A stretch of DNA of 32,961 bases from Lachnospiraceae bacterium (GCA_017621115.1 JAGATU010000033.1:1-32961); one strand, 5' to 3'; positions 7,656-16,227 are shown, counted from the first letter of the stretch. Numbers and translations: made by a program. The notes: a model not told the origin generated them from the letters alone.

Positions 7656-9158
7656 CTACTCACTTTCTACGGATATTTCAAGTTGTGCTCCGTCTGCAGA
7701 CTCTGTCATTTCTTCTGACACATCCGTCATCACCATAACTTCCATACCTTCCGTAATATCAAGCGAAATATCTGTCATTACCTGATCGTTTTCAAGAAGT
7801 CCGTCCGTCACTTCTATATATTCATCCGAACTCACGCCTGTTACCACGTCTTTTCTGACAACGATATTGTTTTCCACTACATAAACAAAATCGCCGTTCT
7901 TATCGGAGTTAACGGTTTCCACAGGAACTACCAGTACATTCTCTGCCTTCTCCGCATAGATTACTACTTTAGCTTCAATACCAAGATAAATATCTTCATC
8001 GGCATTAGTAATCTTAATCTGTGCTTCCACAACCGGCATATTGTTGGCATTGGTTGTTGCCATATGGTTTATAAAGGAAACTTCACCCTCATACTTCTTA
8101 CCTGCAATCGTAACATCCGCCTTCTGTCCTTCTTTTACTTTTGCCAAATCGCTCTTACTAAGATTAATCGCCACATGCACCTGACTGTTGCTCGCAACCG
8201 TAACCAGTGCTGCCCCCGATGTCACCGGTGCACCTTCCGAAACGGTAATCTGCGTAACGATACCTGCCATATCTGCTTTTACACCGTCTGCTACGGATTC
8301 TACATAGGAAAGACTCTGATCCTGTCTCATCTTCTCCGCTTCCCTGGTTAAACTCTTTGCTTCCTTAGTTTCGGAAGATAAAACTGAATTCTCGGTAGAA
8401 GACTTCTGAGATTTCATTTCTGCTTTGTATTCTTCTAAATTACCTAATATCTCCTGTGAATCCGAAATGGTTCTCTGGATATCCAAAAGTTCCTTATCTG
8501 TCTCCAGACTTTCCAAAAGATACTGATACTCTGCCATTTCTTCGGATACGTCTTCTCCGTCTGCCTGACGCAGGGATAACTCAAGTCCAAGTGCACTCAA
8601 ACTCTGTTTCTTACGGTTTCTCGTATCTTCCAGTTTGCGTTCCTGTTCTTTGATAAATGCTTCATAATCCGTAATCTGCTGATTCAAAACATCCAGATTC
8701 ACAGTAGCTTCTGTCAGTTTCGCCTGATTCTCACTGTTCTGGTCCATAGTGTCGTTATAAGTACTTTCCCCTGAAAGAGCATTTGCCTGTGCTTCTTTTC
8801 CGGCAATATCCAAAGTTTCTTTTGAAAAATGAAGAAGCACATCTCCTTCTTTTACAGCCTGACCGGCCTTAACCGGTACCACTCCTACATTTCCCGTAAG
8901 TTCACTGTAATATGTTTTTGTTACATCACTTTCCACTTTACCACTTGTTGTAATTGTAGATTCTACATCACCGTAAACTACATCCACAGTATTTACCGGA
9001 TATTTTGCATTGGCTGCTGCCGCTTTTGATGCGACAAAAATTACCGCCACTACTACTCCGACGGTAATCCATATGTATTTCTTACGCTTTTTCTTTCTTA
9101 CCTCAGCAGGTAATTCTTTCCATTTAACGCGTGGTTGTTTTTCTTTTTTTGGTTTCAC
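7656..9158 (-). CDS. HlyD/MacA-family membrane-fusion adaptor of the exporter
   Basis: The 500-residue protein has a basic start followed by one membrane helix at about residues 27-46. A barrel/lipoyl half-motif follows (VESTITTSGKVESDV, then VGVVPVKAGQAVKEGDVLL). Next is a long coiled coil at about 140-290 rich in Glu, Lys and Gln, then the second lipoyl half (DGVKADMAGIVTQI), a beta-barrel and a membrane-proximal domain. That is the MacA/HlyD plan used in Gram-positive MacB systems. Translation appears to begin at a GTG at 9158, with AAGGGAG upstream. The C-terminal tail is Met/Ser/Glu-rich. It lies between the ATPase (14-bp gap) and the permease (3-bp gap). Confidence 0.9.
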   Translation of the reverse strand: MKPKKEKQPRVKWKELPAEVRKKKRKKYIWITVGVVVAVIFVASKAAAANAKYPVNTVDVVYGDVESTITTSGKVESDVTKTYYSELTGNVGVVPVKAGQAVKEGDVLLHFSKETLDIAGKEAQANALSGESTYNDTMDQNSENQAKLTEATVNLDVLNQQITDYEAFIKEQERKLEDTRNRKKQSLSALGLELSLRQADGEDVSEEMAEYQYLLESLETDKELLDIQRTISDSQEILGNLEEYKAEMKSQKSSTENSVLSSETKEAKSLTREAEKMRQDQSLSYVESVADGVKADMAGIVTQITVSEGAPVTSGAALVTVASNSQVHVAINLSKSDLAKVKEGQKADVTIAGKKYEGEVSFINHMATTNANNMPVVEAQIKITNADEDIYLGIEAKVVIYAEKAENVLVVPVETVNSDKNGDFVYVVENNIVVRKDVVTGVSSDEYIEVTDGLLENDQVMTDISLDITEGMEVMVMTDVSEEMTESADGAQLEISVESE

Positions 9159-9172
9159 GATTTTTCTCCCTT

Positions 9173-9853
9173 TTACTTTGTGTCTGATTCAATTCTGCCA
9201 TCCATAATTTTGATAACCCGTTTTGCCTGCGCTGCTATCTCATTATCATGGGTAATGATGATAACCGTTCTGCCTTCCTCATGGAGTTCTTTTAAAATTC
9301 CCATGATTTCCTTACTCGAACCCGAGTCCAGGTTACCGGTCGGCTCATCCGCCAAAATAATCGGCGGTGCCTGTGCTATGGCTCTGGCAATTGCCACTCT
9401 CTGCTGCTGCCCACCGGACATTTCAGACGGCTTGTGGTCCATACGGTTTTCGAGGCCGACCTTTTTCAGTGCTTCTTTTGAAAGTTCCATTCTCTCTTTT
9501 TTCGAAACTCCCCTGTAAATGAGAGGCAGTTCCACATTTTCCAGTGCCGTCAGATTCTGGATCAGATTGAATCCCTGAAAAATAAAGCCGATTTCCTGAT
9601 TCCTGATATCAGACAATTCATCATCCGTCATATTCGAAACATCCTTACCATGAAGCATATATGTTCCGCTCGTCGGCACATCCAGGCATCCCAGCATATT
9701 CATAAGTGTTGATTTTCCGGAACCGGACTGCCCGATAATGGCGACAAATTCTTTTTCCTGAATCTGTACACTGACATGATCAAGTGCCCTGACTTCATTC
9801 TCTCCGGGATTGTACACCTTACAAATATCCTGCACATCTACTAATGCGCTCAT
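9173..9853 (-). CDS. MacB/LolD-type ABC transporter ATP-binding protein
   Basis: The 226-residue ATPase has Walker A GQSGSGKSTLMNM, the Q-loop IFQGFNLIQ, the signature SGGQQQRVAIARA, Walker B ILADEPTGNLDS and the switch His in ITHDNEIA. These are typical of the MacB/LolD/FtsE subfamily. I use the ATG at 9853 because AAGGGGAAA precedes it and the family begins VxVxxIxKxY here; the open frame extends 16 codons upstream through the palindromic operator and is not credible. It is the first gene of the export operon. Confidence 0.93.
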   Translation of the reverse strand: MSALVDVQDICKVYNPGENEVRALDHVSVQIQEKEFVAIIGQSGSGKSTLMNMLGCLDVPTSGTYMLHGKDVSNMTDDELSDIRNQEIGFIFQGFNLIQNLTALENVELPLIYRGVSKKERMELSKEALKKVGLENRMDHKPSEMSGGQQQRVAIARAIAQAPPIILADEPTGNLDSGSSKEIMGILKELHEEGRTVIIITHDNEIAAQAKRVIKIMDGRIESDTK

Positions 9854-9876
9854 TATATTGTTTCCCCTTTCCATAA

Positions 9877-9896
9877 AAATGAATAAATATTCATTT
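9877..9896. promoter_or_regulatory. Palindromic operator-like site upstream of the export operon
   Basis: AAATGAATA and TATTCATTT form a perfect 9-bp inverted repeat with a 2-bp spacer, about 25 bp upstream of the ATPase start. Its size and symmetry suit a TetR- or MarR-family repressor, but no such gene is in the window. I could not place a confident -35/-10 pair around it, though a TATATA stretch lies about 25 bp upstream. Confidence 0.55.
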
Positions 9897-9995
9897 ACCA
9901 ATGACTATTAAAGCATATATAGCAAAATTATTCATCTATATTTTTCTAAAATGATTCTAAATATTCTCTAAACAACCCCTATAAAAACTTATTAA

Positions 9996-10025
9996 AAATG
10001 CCGGACACGTATGCATCCGGCATTT
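9996..10025 (-). terminator. Rho-independent terminator of the gntR-ABC operon
   Basis: On the minus strand AAATGCCGGA pairs with TCCGGCATTT around a 10-nt loop and runs into a U tract (the second arm is followed by TTTTTAAT). It is 30 bases downstream of the large permease stop. Confidence 0.85.
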
Positions 10026-10054
10026 GCTTCAATTATAACTATAATAATCCCCTA

Positions 10055-12244
10055 TTATTCAAGCGGTGCTTCCCGCGGTAATTTTTCCAATACAAAATCA
10101 GGAATCTGATCTTTTAAGAAATTGAAATCCGCAACAGAACTATATTTTTCATAATACTCAGAATCCGGTTTGAAATATACGGTAATATCATAACTGCTGT
10201 CATCATACACACTTTCCTTGTACCAGTAATCGTAGTTTAGGCATTGCGGATACGAATTATCAATAATCGTCTGAATATCGGATATATCCGTGAAATCTGC
10301 CGTCTGCGTCATGGATTCGGCCGTAGTTTTTACCACTTCTGAAAAGCCTGCCATCTCAGTCGTAATGGTTTCCGGTTCTTCCGTTTCGTAATACTTACTT
10401 ACTGTGATACGATCAATATCTTCTATATTGATGAATTCCTCGGTTTCAAATCCGTTTTCTTTCAAATAACTCAAACAATTTGTATAAGACGGATATACGG
10501 AAAGTCTAACATTACGACCGTAAGATATCTGCTGGTTTAAATAAATGCTGATTTCACCAACCGGAAGTTCATTGCATCTTGCTTCATAGGAATTCTGCAG
10601 TAAATCCTCTCTGAATAAATGAACAAGCTGTATCGCCTCTTTTGTAGTAAGTTCCTGCTCGTTCATCTCACTTCCCCAAGACGCTTCCACCTTATAGTCT
10701 CCGCTTTTAAGTGCTTCTAAGAAATAATCCGACATTGCCGGTTCGTTCGTGCGGATGAAGTCTTCGCTATTCTCAATTTTGGCAATAATTTCCCTGTTTT
10801 CTTCATCCCTAAGTAATACCGGGATCTCTCTGGCAACGGTCTTACCGTTTTTCAAACGGAATTTGTAACTTATGCTTGGAGCGTATTCATTTTCTTCATT
10901 AAACGCTTTTCTGTTCGGATACTCCTGGTATTTCTCAATGGATAATAAGGCAAGTTCCCTGACATTTTTTGCGTCCTCACCGGTCAGACGCATATATTTG
11001 TCCGTGTATTCTTCCTTGGTAATCTGCTTTCCGTTTTCATCATAGAATATCCGTGAATATCTCTGGTCAGTAGCCGTTACAATACTAACCGATTCAATCT
11101 TATCAAGAGCCGGTATTCTATTGTCATATCCAAATACATCATATCTGAAAATCAACATAATAGCCAATGTAAGAACTGCACTAATAACAATCTCACGTTT
11201 TTTGTGGAACATTCCTTTAATATCTGCTTCAAAAATAACCTGAATCAATCCACAGGCAAGTAAAAGGAATAATGCTCCGAGTAATATTGGGAAAAACGGA
11301 CTTCCCGTTCCGTCGAGCGGACTGTATTCCATAAGGCCTGCTGTAGCCAGTCCCGCAAAAAGTGCAACCGGAACCGCTACCCCGATTTTAATAAATGGTT
11401 TAATTCCCTGGAATGTCATCGCACTTCCCGCAAGTTCGGACGGGCGCTTTTTATAACACCAATAGGAAAGCGCCAATACTGCCGCCGCAAATACTGCCAG
11501 TAAGGAAAATGCCGCTACCATACCAATCTTTTCACTTCCGTACAGATTAACAATCTTAAACGGTGATACCCACGGAATCAACCAGTCATCATCGCTATAA
11601 CCGTAGAAGAAATGGAACGAAAAACTGCTCATGCTCATATATAATGCACGCACTGCCATTTCGTAAAACAAAAATACGCCAACACCCATAACGGAAATCA
11701 GTGGCTTACCGGTAAGCATTACCGCCAGAATAATAATACTGTAAATACTAAAATAAAATCCGATTGTCAGTATAATTCCCTCACACCATGTAAGGAACAG
11801 TGCCATATCCAGCACACCGCTTGCTGCTACCAATAAAAGATTGAATATGCATCCTGCCAGATACGGAAGTGCAAATATCAGTACACCGTTTAACCAGATT
11901 ATCATAAAACGCTGGGATGCCTTTACAGGCTTTGAGTGGTAAAAATCAATCTTACTTCTGTCATATAAATAGGAAAATCCCTGCATGCCGGCCGGAAGTG
12001 CAAAAAGTACTGCCCAGAATGTAATTCCGCTGCCGAATTCGAACCATTTGGTCATATTATCATATAGATTCTTCTGCATCACATCAATACTGACATTTTC
12101 TAGCGTTGCTTCAATCAAGCTGATATCCATAGCTGTATAAATCGGAATCGCTATTACGAATAATAAAACGGCGATTACAACAAGCCACAGTCTTCTTTTG
12201 ATATTTTCATATAATCTAGCCAAGAATGAGTTTCTTAATGTCAT
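10055..12244 (-). CDS. Large ABC-2-type permease with extracytoplasmic domain (YtrC/D-like, DUF6449-like)
   Basis: The 729-residue protein has an N-terminal membrane half and a soluble C-terminal half. One helix lies at about residues 20-42, followed by at least seven more up to about residue 350, with a last one near 375-390. The polar half (about 395-729) is rich in Tyr, Glu and Ser and contains a repeated Lys-Glu-Tyr pattern. YDRSKIDFYHSKPVKASQRF just after the second helix is a cytoplasmic loop I associate with Firmicutes ABC-2 permeases that pair with YtrA/YtrB-type regulators. The ATG at 12244 has GGAGGTGG eight bases away and overlaps the ATPase gene by 29 bp; an in-frame start 7 codons earlier is less likely. 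The substrate is unknown. Confidence 0.85.
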   Translation of the reverse strand: MTLRNSFLARLYENIKRRLWLVVIAVLLFVIAIPIYTAMDISLIEATLENVSIDVMQKNLYDNMTKWFEFGSGITFWAVLFALPAGMQGFSYLYDRSKIDFYHSKPVKASQRFMIIWLNGVLIFALPYLAGCIFNLLLVAASGVLDMALFLTWCEGIILTIGFYFSIYSIIILAVMLTGKPLISVMGVGVFLFYEMAVRALYMSMSSFSFHFFYGYSDDDWLIPWVSPFKIVNLYGSEKIGMVAAFSLLAVFAAAVLALSYWCYKKRPSELAGSAMTFQGIKPFIKIGVAVPVALFAGLATAGLMEYSPLDGTGSPFFPILLGALFLLLACGLIQVIFEADIKGMFHKKREIVISAVLTLAIMLIFRYDVFGYDNRIPALDKIESVSIVTATDQRYSRIFYDENGKQITKEEYTDKYMRLTGEDAKNVRELALLSIEKYQEYPNRKAFNEENEYAPSISYKFRLKNGKTVAREIPVLLRDEENREIIAKIENSEDFIRTNEPAMSDYFLEALKSGDYKVEASWGSEMNEQELTTKEAIQLVHLFREDLLQNSYEARCNELPVGEISIYLNQQISYGRNVRLSVYPSYTNCLSYLKENGFETEEFINIEDIDRITVSKYYETEEPETITTEMAGFSEVVKTTAESMTQTADFTDISDIQTIIDNSYPQCLNYDYWYKESVYDDSSYDITVYFKPDSEYYEKYSSVADFNFLKDQIPDFVLEKLPREAPLE

Positions 12245-13121
12245 AACCGACCACCTCCGTTTCACTGATAAAGATTTCCTCTAAGGAAAGCGGCAATGCT
12301 TCAAAGAAAATCGTATCTACGGTTGCAAATACTGCCATAATCTCTTCCTTGCCGCCTCTAACCGTTAAAGTATACAACTGGCCTCTTACCTCTTCTTTCA
12401 TAATAGTAAGTGCTTCCAATGCCCTTGCCTTCGAGTCATCATCCGCAAATACACACTGTACCTTCTGGATATTGCACTTCATATCCTCTAAATCCTTAGA
12501 AAGTAATACGCCACCCTTATGCAAAAGACCGACATGGTCGCATATATCCTCAAGTTCGCGCAGGTTATGGGATGCGATAATCGGGGTCAGTCCTCTCTTT
12601 TCCATCTCATTTGCAAAAATACTCTTCATACCCTGTCGCATAACCGGGTCCAGTCCGTCAAAGGCTTCGTCACAAAGCAGATACTTTGCCTTACTGCAAA
12701 TACCGCAAATTAATGCCAGCTGCTTTTTCATACCTTTGGAATAAGTGCTGACTTTACGTTTCTTCGGTAATCCGAAATTATCAAGCATCTGCTCAAACTG
12801 TTCATTGTCAAATTCCGGATAAATCGTATTCAAATACTTCTGCATATCGGATGCATTCGAATTAGCAAAAAAGTATGGTTCGTCCGCAATGAAGAACAAA
12901 TCCTTTTTCACGTCGGCATTATCAAATACCGGTCTGCCATCCACCAATATGTATCCCTCATCCGCTTTTAACACGCCTGTCATCATTCTCATCAGTGTCG
13001 ATTTGCCGGCACCATTGGTTCCGATTAAACCAAACACCGTATTCTCTTTTATCATGACACTGACATCATCAACGGCTTTATGTCCTTCGAAACTCTTCGA
13101 AATCCCTTTTATCTCAATCAT
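12216..13121 (-). CDS. ABC-2-type transporter ATP-binding protein (YtrB-like)
   Basis: The 301-residue ATPase has Walker A GTNGAGKSTLMRMM, the signature YSKGMKKQLAL, Walker B YLLCDEAFDGLDP and the switch His in IIASHNLRELEDIC. The signature reads SKGMKK rather than SGGQ, normal for this branch. The C-terminal 80 residues form the variable domain common in ABC-2 exporters. Its ATG overlaps the gntR stop as ATGA, with GGAGG five bases upstream. It couples with the permease behind it, and expression should follow the GntR repressor. Confidence 0.93.
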   Translation of the reverse strand: MIEIKGISKSFEGHKAVDDVSVMIKENTVFGLIGTNGAGKSTLMRMMTGVLKADEGYILVDGRPVFDNADVKKDLFFIADEPYFFANSNASDMQKYLNTIYPEFDNEQFEQMLDNFGLPKKRKVSTYSKGMKKQLALICGICSKAKYLLCDEAFDGLDPVMRQGMKSIFANEMEKRGLTPIIASHNLRELEDICDHVGLLHKGGVLLSKDLEDMKCNIQKVQCVFADDDSKARALEALTIMKEEVRGQLYTLTVRGGKEEIMAVFATVDTIFFEALPLSLEEIFISETEVVGYDIKKLILG

Positions 13122-13501
13122 AAATTCCTCCATTCTCCGGTAGCGGCAACACTTTCCTTAACAAGTGCCATAAATTCCTCCCTACCCATACCGGCTGATG
13201 CGGCCTGCTTACAAACTTCATTAAGCTGGCTGCTTATCTCTTTCTGATAGTCTTTCATCAGTGTGGCTTTATCAGACACAAAATTCCCTTTGCCTTTTAC
13301 CGTATAAATATATCCCTGGCTCTCAAGCGTAGCATACGCCCTTTGAATCGTATTCGGATTAATGGAAAGTTCCATCGCCAGATTCCTGACAGAAGGCATC
13401 TTTTCGTCCTGAGCCAATACGCCCTTTAGAATAAGTAATTTGAACTTTTCTACTACTTGCTCATAAATGGGGCGGCTGTCCCTATAATCAAGTATAATCA
13501 T
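13118..13501 (-). CDS. GntR-family repressor of the YtrA subfamily
   Basis: The 127-residue protein has an N-terminal winged helix (PIYEQVVEKF, then MPSVRNLAMELSINPNTIQRA, and YIYTVKGKGNFVS as the wing). The C-terminal helical tail is only about 50 residues long, which defines YtrA-type GntR proteins. I start at the ATG at 13501, with AAGGAG at good spacing; the frame also offers a GTG two codons upstream that overlaps the binding site. It is the first gene of its operon and faces the palindromic operator at 13520-13550, so autoregulation is likely. The inducer is unknown; relatives respond to cell-wall-active antibiotics. Confidence 0.92.
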   Translation of the reverse strand: MIILDYRDSRPIYEQVVEKFKLLILKGVLAQDEKMPSVRNLAMELSINPNTIQRAYATLESQGYIYTVKGKGNFVSDKATLMKDYQKEISSQLNEVCKQAASAGMGREEFMALVKESVAATGEWRNL

Positions 13502-13519
13502 ATGCACTCCTTTCTCGTT

Positions 13520-13550
13520 TTGAGTGTATTAACATTGTTAGTACACTCAA
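13520..13550. promoter_or_regulatory. GntR/YtrA-type operator
   Basis: This is a 31-bp palindrome with one mismatch. It contains AGTGTA (13523-13528) and TACACT (13542-13547) separated by exactly 13 bp, which is the YtrA-type operator layout as I remember it. It starts at the -10 box of the gntR promoter and covers the transcription start, so a bound repressor would block initiation. Confidence 0.85.
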
Positions 13551-13577
13551 TATAGCATGTCAGTTATTCTATGTCAA
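13549..13577 (-). promoter_or_regulatory. Sigma-A promoter of the gntR-ABC operon
   Basis: On the minus strand a perfect TTGACA (13572-13577) and TATATT (13549-13554) are separated by exactly 17 bp. The operator palindrome overlaps the last bases of the -10. The start of transcription should fall inside the operator. Confidence 0.88.
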
Positions 13578-13594
13578 TACAGAAATGAAATAAA

Positions 13595-13730
13595 TACGGG
13601 GCATGATTATGTTTCAATAAGTGACCCTCTGAGAAACGCCGGCACTTGACGAGGTCTCATCGAGTCTAGTGTCCGCTGCGTTTGAAGGGAACGCGAGCGT
13701 GTCACGCATGAAACATAATCATGCCCCGTA
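13595..13730. repeat. 136-nt structured repeat element, copy 1
   Basis: Perfect 22-bp terminal arms (13595-13616 and 13709-13730) enclose 92 nt. Inside, GTGAC/GTCAC pair, then AAACG..CGG..CACT pairs with AGTG..CCG..CGTTT, then a variable tip. The segments AAGTGACCCT and GGAACGNRAGCGTGTCACG are shared with the copy at 31430-31565, which has the same arm and internal lengths. It sits between the tex stop and the gntR promoter. No coding frame or classic U-tract is visible. I do not recognise the family. Confidence 0.85.
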
Positions 13731-13736
13731 TTCAAT

Positions 13737-16076
13737 TTATTTCTGTATCTTCATGGTTAACCCGATACGCTTCTTGGCTACATCTACAGTTAACACCTGC
13801 ACATCCACGATATCACCAACGCTGACTGCTTCAAGCGGATGCTTGATATAGCGTTCCGTAATCTGGGAAATGTGAACCAGCCCGTCCTGATGTACACCGA
13901 TATCAACGAATACACCAAAGTCGATTACGTTACGTACGGTTCCTTTTAAAATCATGCCCGGTTTTAAATCTTCCATGTCCATAACATCACTTCTAAGAAT
14001 TGGTTTTGGCATGTCCTCACGTGGGTCACGTGCCGGTTTCTCCAATTCTTTTAAAATATCAAGAAGTGTGATTTCACCGATACCAAGTTCGTCTGCCAAC
14101 TTCTTGGTATCCTTCACTTTTTTGAGTAAGGATGTACTGCCTGCTGCAGCTACATTACTCTCGGCAGCATTATTACCCTGCTCTTCCATCTCCATTCCTG
14201 ATGTACCGAGTGCTTCTGCCAAAGCCTTACCCATAGCGGTATTGGTATTGCGTACTACCACTTTCTTAACCGGTTTCTTCTTAGCCGGTTTTGCAGCCGG
14301 TGCTGCTTTTTTCTCGGATGCGGCTTTCTTCTGAAGTTCCTTCACATCATCCATGGTCATGCCAAGTTTATCAAGAAGCTGCATGGTTGCTTCATAAGAC
14401 TCCGGATGCACGCTTGTTGCATCAAGCGGATTCTTACCATCTAAAATACGAAGGAAACCTGCGCACTGTTCGTATGCCTTCGGTCCTAATTTATCAACCT
14501 TTAACAAGTCCTTACGGGTAATAAAACGGCCGTTCTTTTCACGATATGCCACGATATTTTTGGCAATCGGTTTGGAAATACCGGAGATGTATTCAAGCAA
14601 AGATGCGGATGCGGTATTCAAATCCACACCAACCTTATTTACGCTGTCTTCTACGACACCGCTTAAGGATTCACCAAGTTTCTTCTGGTTCATATCGTGC
14701 TGGTACTGACCAACACCGATGGACTTCGGATCAATCTTAACAAGTTCTGCAAGCGGATCCTGTAATCTTCTGGCAATCGATGCCGCACTGCGCTGTCCCA
14801 CGTCAAAGTTCGGGAATTCCTCCGTTGCCAGTTTACTTGCAGAATAAACGGAAGCACCTGCTTCGTTAACGATTACATACTGGACAGGTGTGTCAAGTTC
14901 TTTAATCAGTTCCACAATCACCTGTTCGGATTCACGGGAGGCTGTACCGTTACCGACTGAAATCAATGACACATTGTACTTTTTGATTAATTTCTTCAGT
15001 TCCGCCTTTGCCTCTGTCACCTTATTCTGTGGGGCTGTCGGGTAAATGACTTTGGTGTCAAGTACCTTGCCGGTCTCATCTACAACCGCTAACTTACATC
15101 CCGTACGGAATGCAGGGTCCCAACCAAGAACTACTTTACCTGCAATCGGCGGCTGTAATAATAACTGCTCTAAGTTCTTACCAAATACGGTAATCGCACC
15201 GTCTTCTGCTTTTTCCGTTAATTCATTACGGATTTCACGCTCAATTGCCGGTGCAATCAAACGCTCGTAACTGTCTGCTACCACTTCTTTTAACACAGGT
15301 GTCGTATATGGATTGTCATTTGTAATGGTCTTTGTCTCAAGGAAAAGTAAAATTCTATCAACCGGTGCAATAATTTTGACCGTAAGAATCTTTTCTTTCT
15401 CACCACGGTTAAGTGCAAGCACTCTGTGACCTGCCACTTTGTTAACCGGTTCTTCGAAGTTATAGTACATCTCGTAAACGGACTGTGTCTGCTCGTCCTT
15501 TACGGAACTGGTAATCTTACCTTCTTCCATGGTCGCCTGTCGGATATAACTTCTGTAGTCTGCCTCATCGGAAATCTTCTCTGCGATAATATCCATCGCA
15601 CCCTGAATTGCCTGCTTGGTATCGGCAACTTCTTTTTCCTCACTGATATACTTAGCCGCTTCTACTTCAATTTCTTCTGTCGCATTCTGTGCCAAAATAA
15701 ATTCAGCCAAGCCTTCCAAGCCTTTTTCCTTCGCAACGGATGCACGGGTCTTTTTCTTAGGACGGTACGGGCGGTATAAGTCTTCTACCACTACCAAAGT
15801 CTGTGCTTCTTCAATCTTAATACGAAGCTCGTCCGTCAACTTGCCCTGCTCTTCAATACTGCTGATAACCTGTGCCTTCTTATCCTCCAGGTTACGAAGA
15901 TATGTCAAACGCTCGCCAAGATTACGAAGCTGCTCATCGTTAAGAGAACCTGTTGCCTCCTTACGGTAACGGGAAATAAAAGGAATCGTATTTCCCTCGT
16001 CAATCAATTTGACAGCGGCTTCGACCTGCCATTTTTCAACGTTCAATTCTTCTTTAATCTTTAAAATAATATCCAT
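13737..16076 (-). CDS. tex: Tex-family transcription accessory / RNA-binding protein
   Basis: Tex binds nucleic acids and transcription complexes and is widespread in bacteria. The 779-residue protein has the N-terminal helical Tex domain (start MDIILKIKEELNVEKW). A YqgF/RuvC-like fold at about residues 320-450 includes VLGWDPAFRTGCKLAVVDE and SVGNGTASRESE. A helix-hairpin-helix pair lies at about 485-565 (NTASASLLEYISGIS, RFITRKDLLKV). The C-terminal S1 domain occupies the last 80 residues (GTVRNVIDFGVFVDIGVHQDG). Between HhH and S1 there is an unusual Lys/Ala-rich linker of about 75 residues. I start at 16076; an ATG at 16091 is possible. The 3' end of the coding sequence lies inside the extended stem of the structured repeat. 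Confidence 0.95.
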   Translation of the reverse strand: MDIILKIKEELNVEKWQVEAAVKLIDEGNTIPFISRYRKEATGSLNDEQLRNLGERLTYLRNLEDKKAQVISSIEEQGKLTDELRIKIEEAQTLVVVEDLYRPYRPKKKTRASVAKEKGLEGLAEFILAQNATEEIEVEAAKYISEEKEVADTKQAIQGAMDIIAEKISDEADYRSYIRQATMEEGKITSSVKDEQTQSVYEMYYNFEEPVNKVAGHRVLALNRGEKEKILTVKIIAPVDRILLFLETKTITNDNPYTTPVLKEVVADSYERLIAPAIEREIRNELTEKAEDGAITVFGKNLEQLLLQPPIAGKVVLGWDPAFRTGCKLAVVDETGKVLDTKVIYPTAPQNKVTEAKAELKKLIKKYNVSLISVGNGTASRESEQVIVELIKELDTPVQYVIVNEAGASVYSASKLATEEFPNFDVGQRSAASIARRLQDPLAELVKIDPKSIGVGQYQHDMNQKKLGESLSGVVEDSVNKVGVDLNTASASLLEYISGISKPIAKNIVAYREKNGRFITRKDLLKVDKLGPKAYEQCAGFLRILDGKNPLDATSVHPESYEATMQLLDKLGMTMDDVKELQKKAASEKKAAPAAKPAKKKPVKKVVVRNTNTAMGKALAEALGTSGMEMEEQGNNAAESNVAAAGSTSLLKKVKDTKKLADELGIGEITLLDILKELEKPARDPREDMPKPILRSDVMDMEDLKPGMILKGTVRNVIDFGVFVDIGVHQDGLVHISQITERYIKHPLEAVSVGDIVDVQVLTVDVAKKRIGLTMKIQK

Positions 16077-16151
16077 GCAAATCTCCCTCATGAAAATCTT
16101 ACTTCGGTGGCGGAATTCATATTCACAAAAAACACTCCTTCACCAGTCCTA

Positions 16152-16180
16152 ATTATACTGGAAATCCGTATTTTTCTCAA
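16152..16180 (-). promoter_or_regulatory. Sigma-A promoter of tex
   Basis: On the minus strand TTGAGA (16175-16180) and a perfect TATAAT (16152-16157) have a 17-bp spacer. It points away from the plus-strand promoter at 16199-16227, so the two form a divergent pair about 20 bp apart. Confidence 0.75.
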
Positions 16181-16198
16181 TCAAAAACTCGCTGTGCA

Positions 16199-16227
16199 TT
16201 GTACATTTTTTCGCAACGTGATATACT
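16199..16227 (+). promoter_or_regulatory. Sigma-A promoter of the plus-strand gene block
   Basis: TTGTAC (16199-16204) and TATACT (16222-16227) are separated by 17 bp, with a TG one base before the -10 (extended -10). It lies 64 bp before the first start codon at 16292. Confidence 0.7.

Noticed and set aside
16077..16130. Short GTG-started frame overlapping the tex start region
   Set aside because: It could couple to an ATG at 16091, but 12 codons with a non-optimal start are easily due to chance and the GAGGGAG before 16076 is sufficient.
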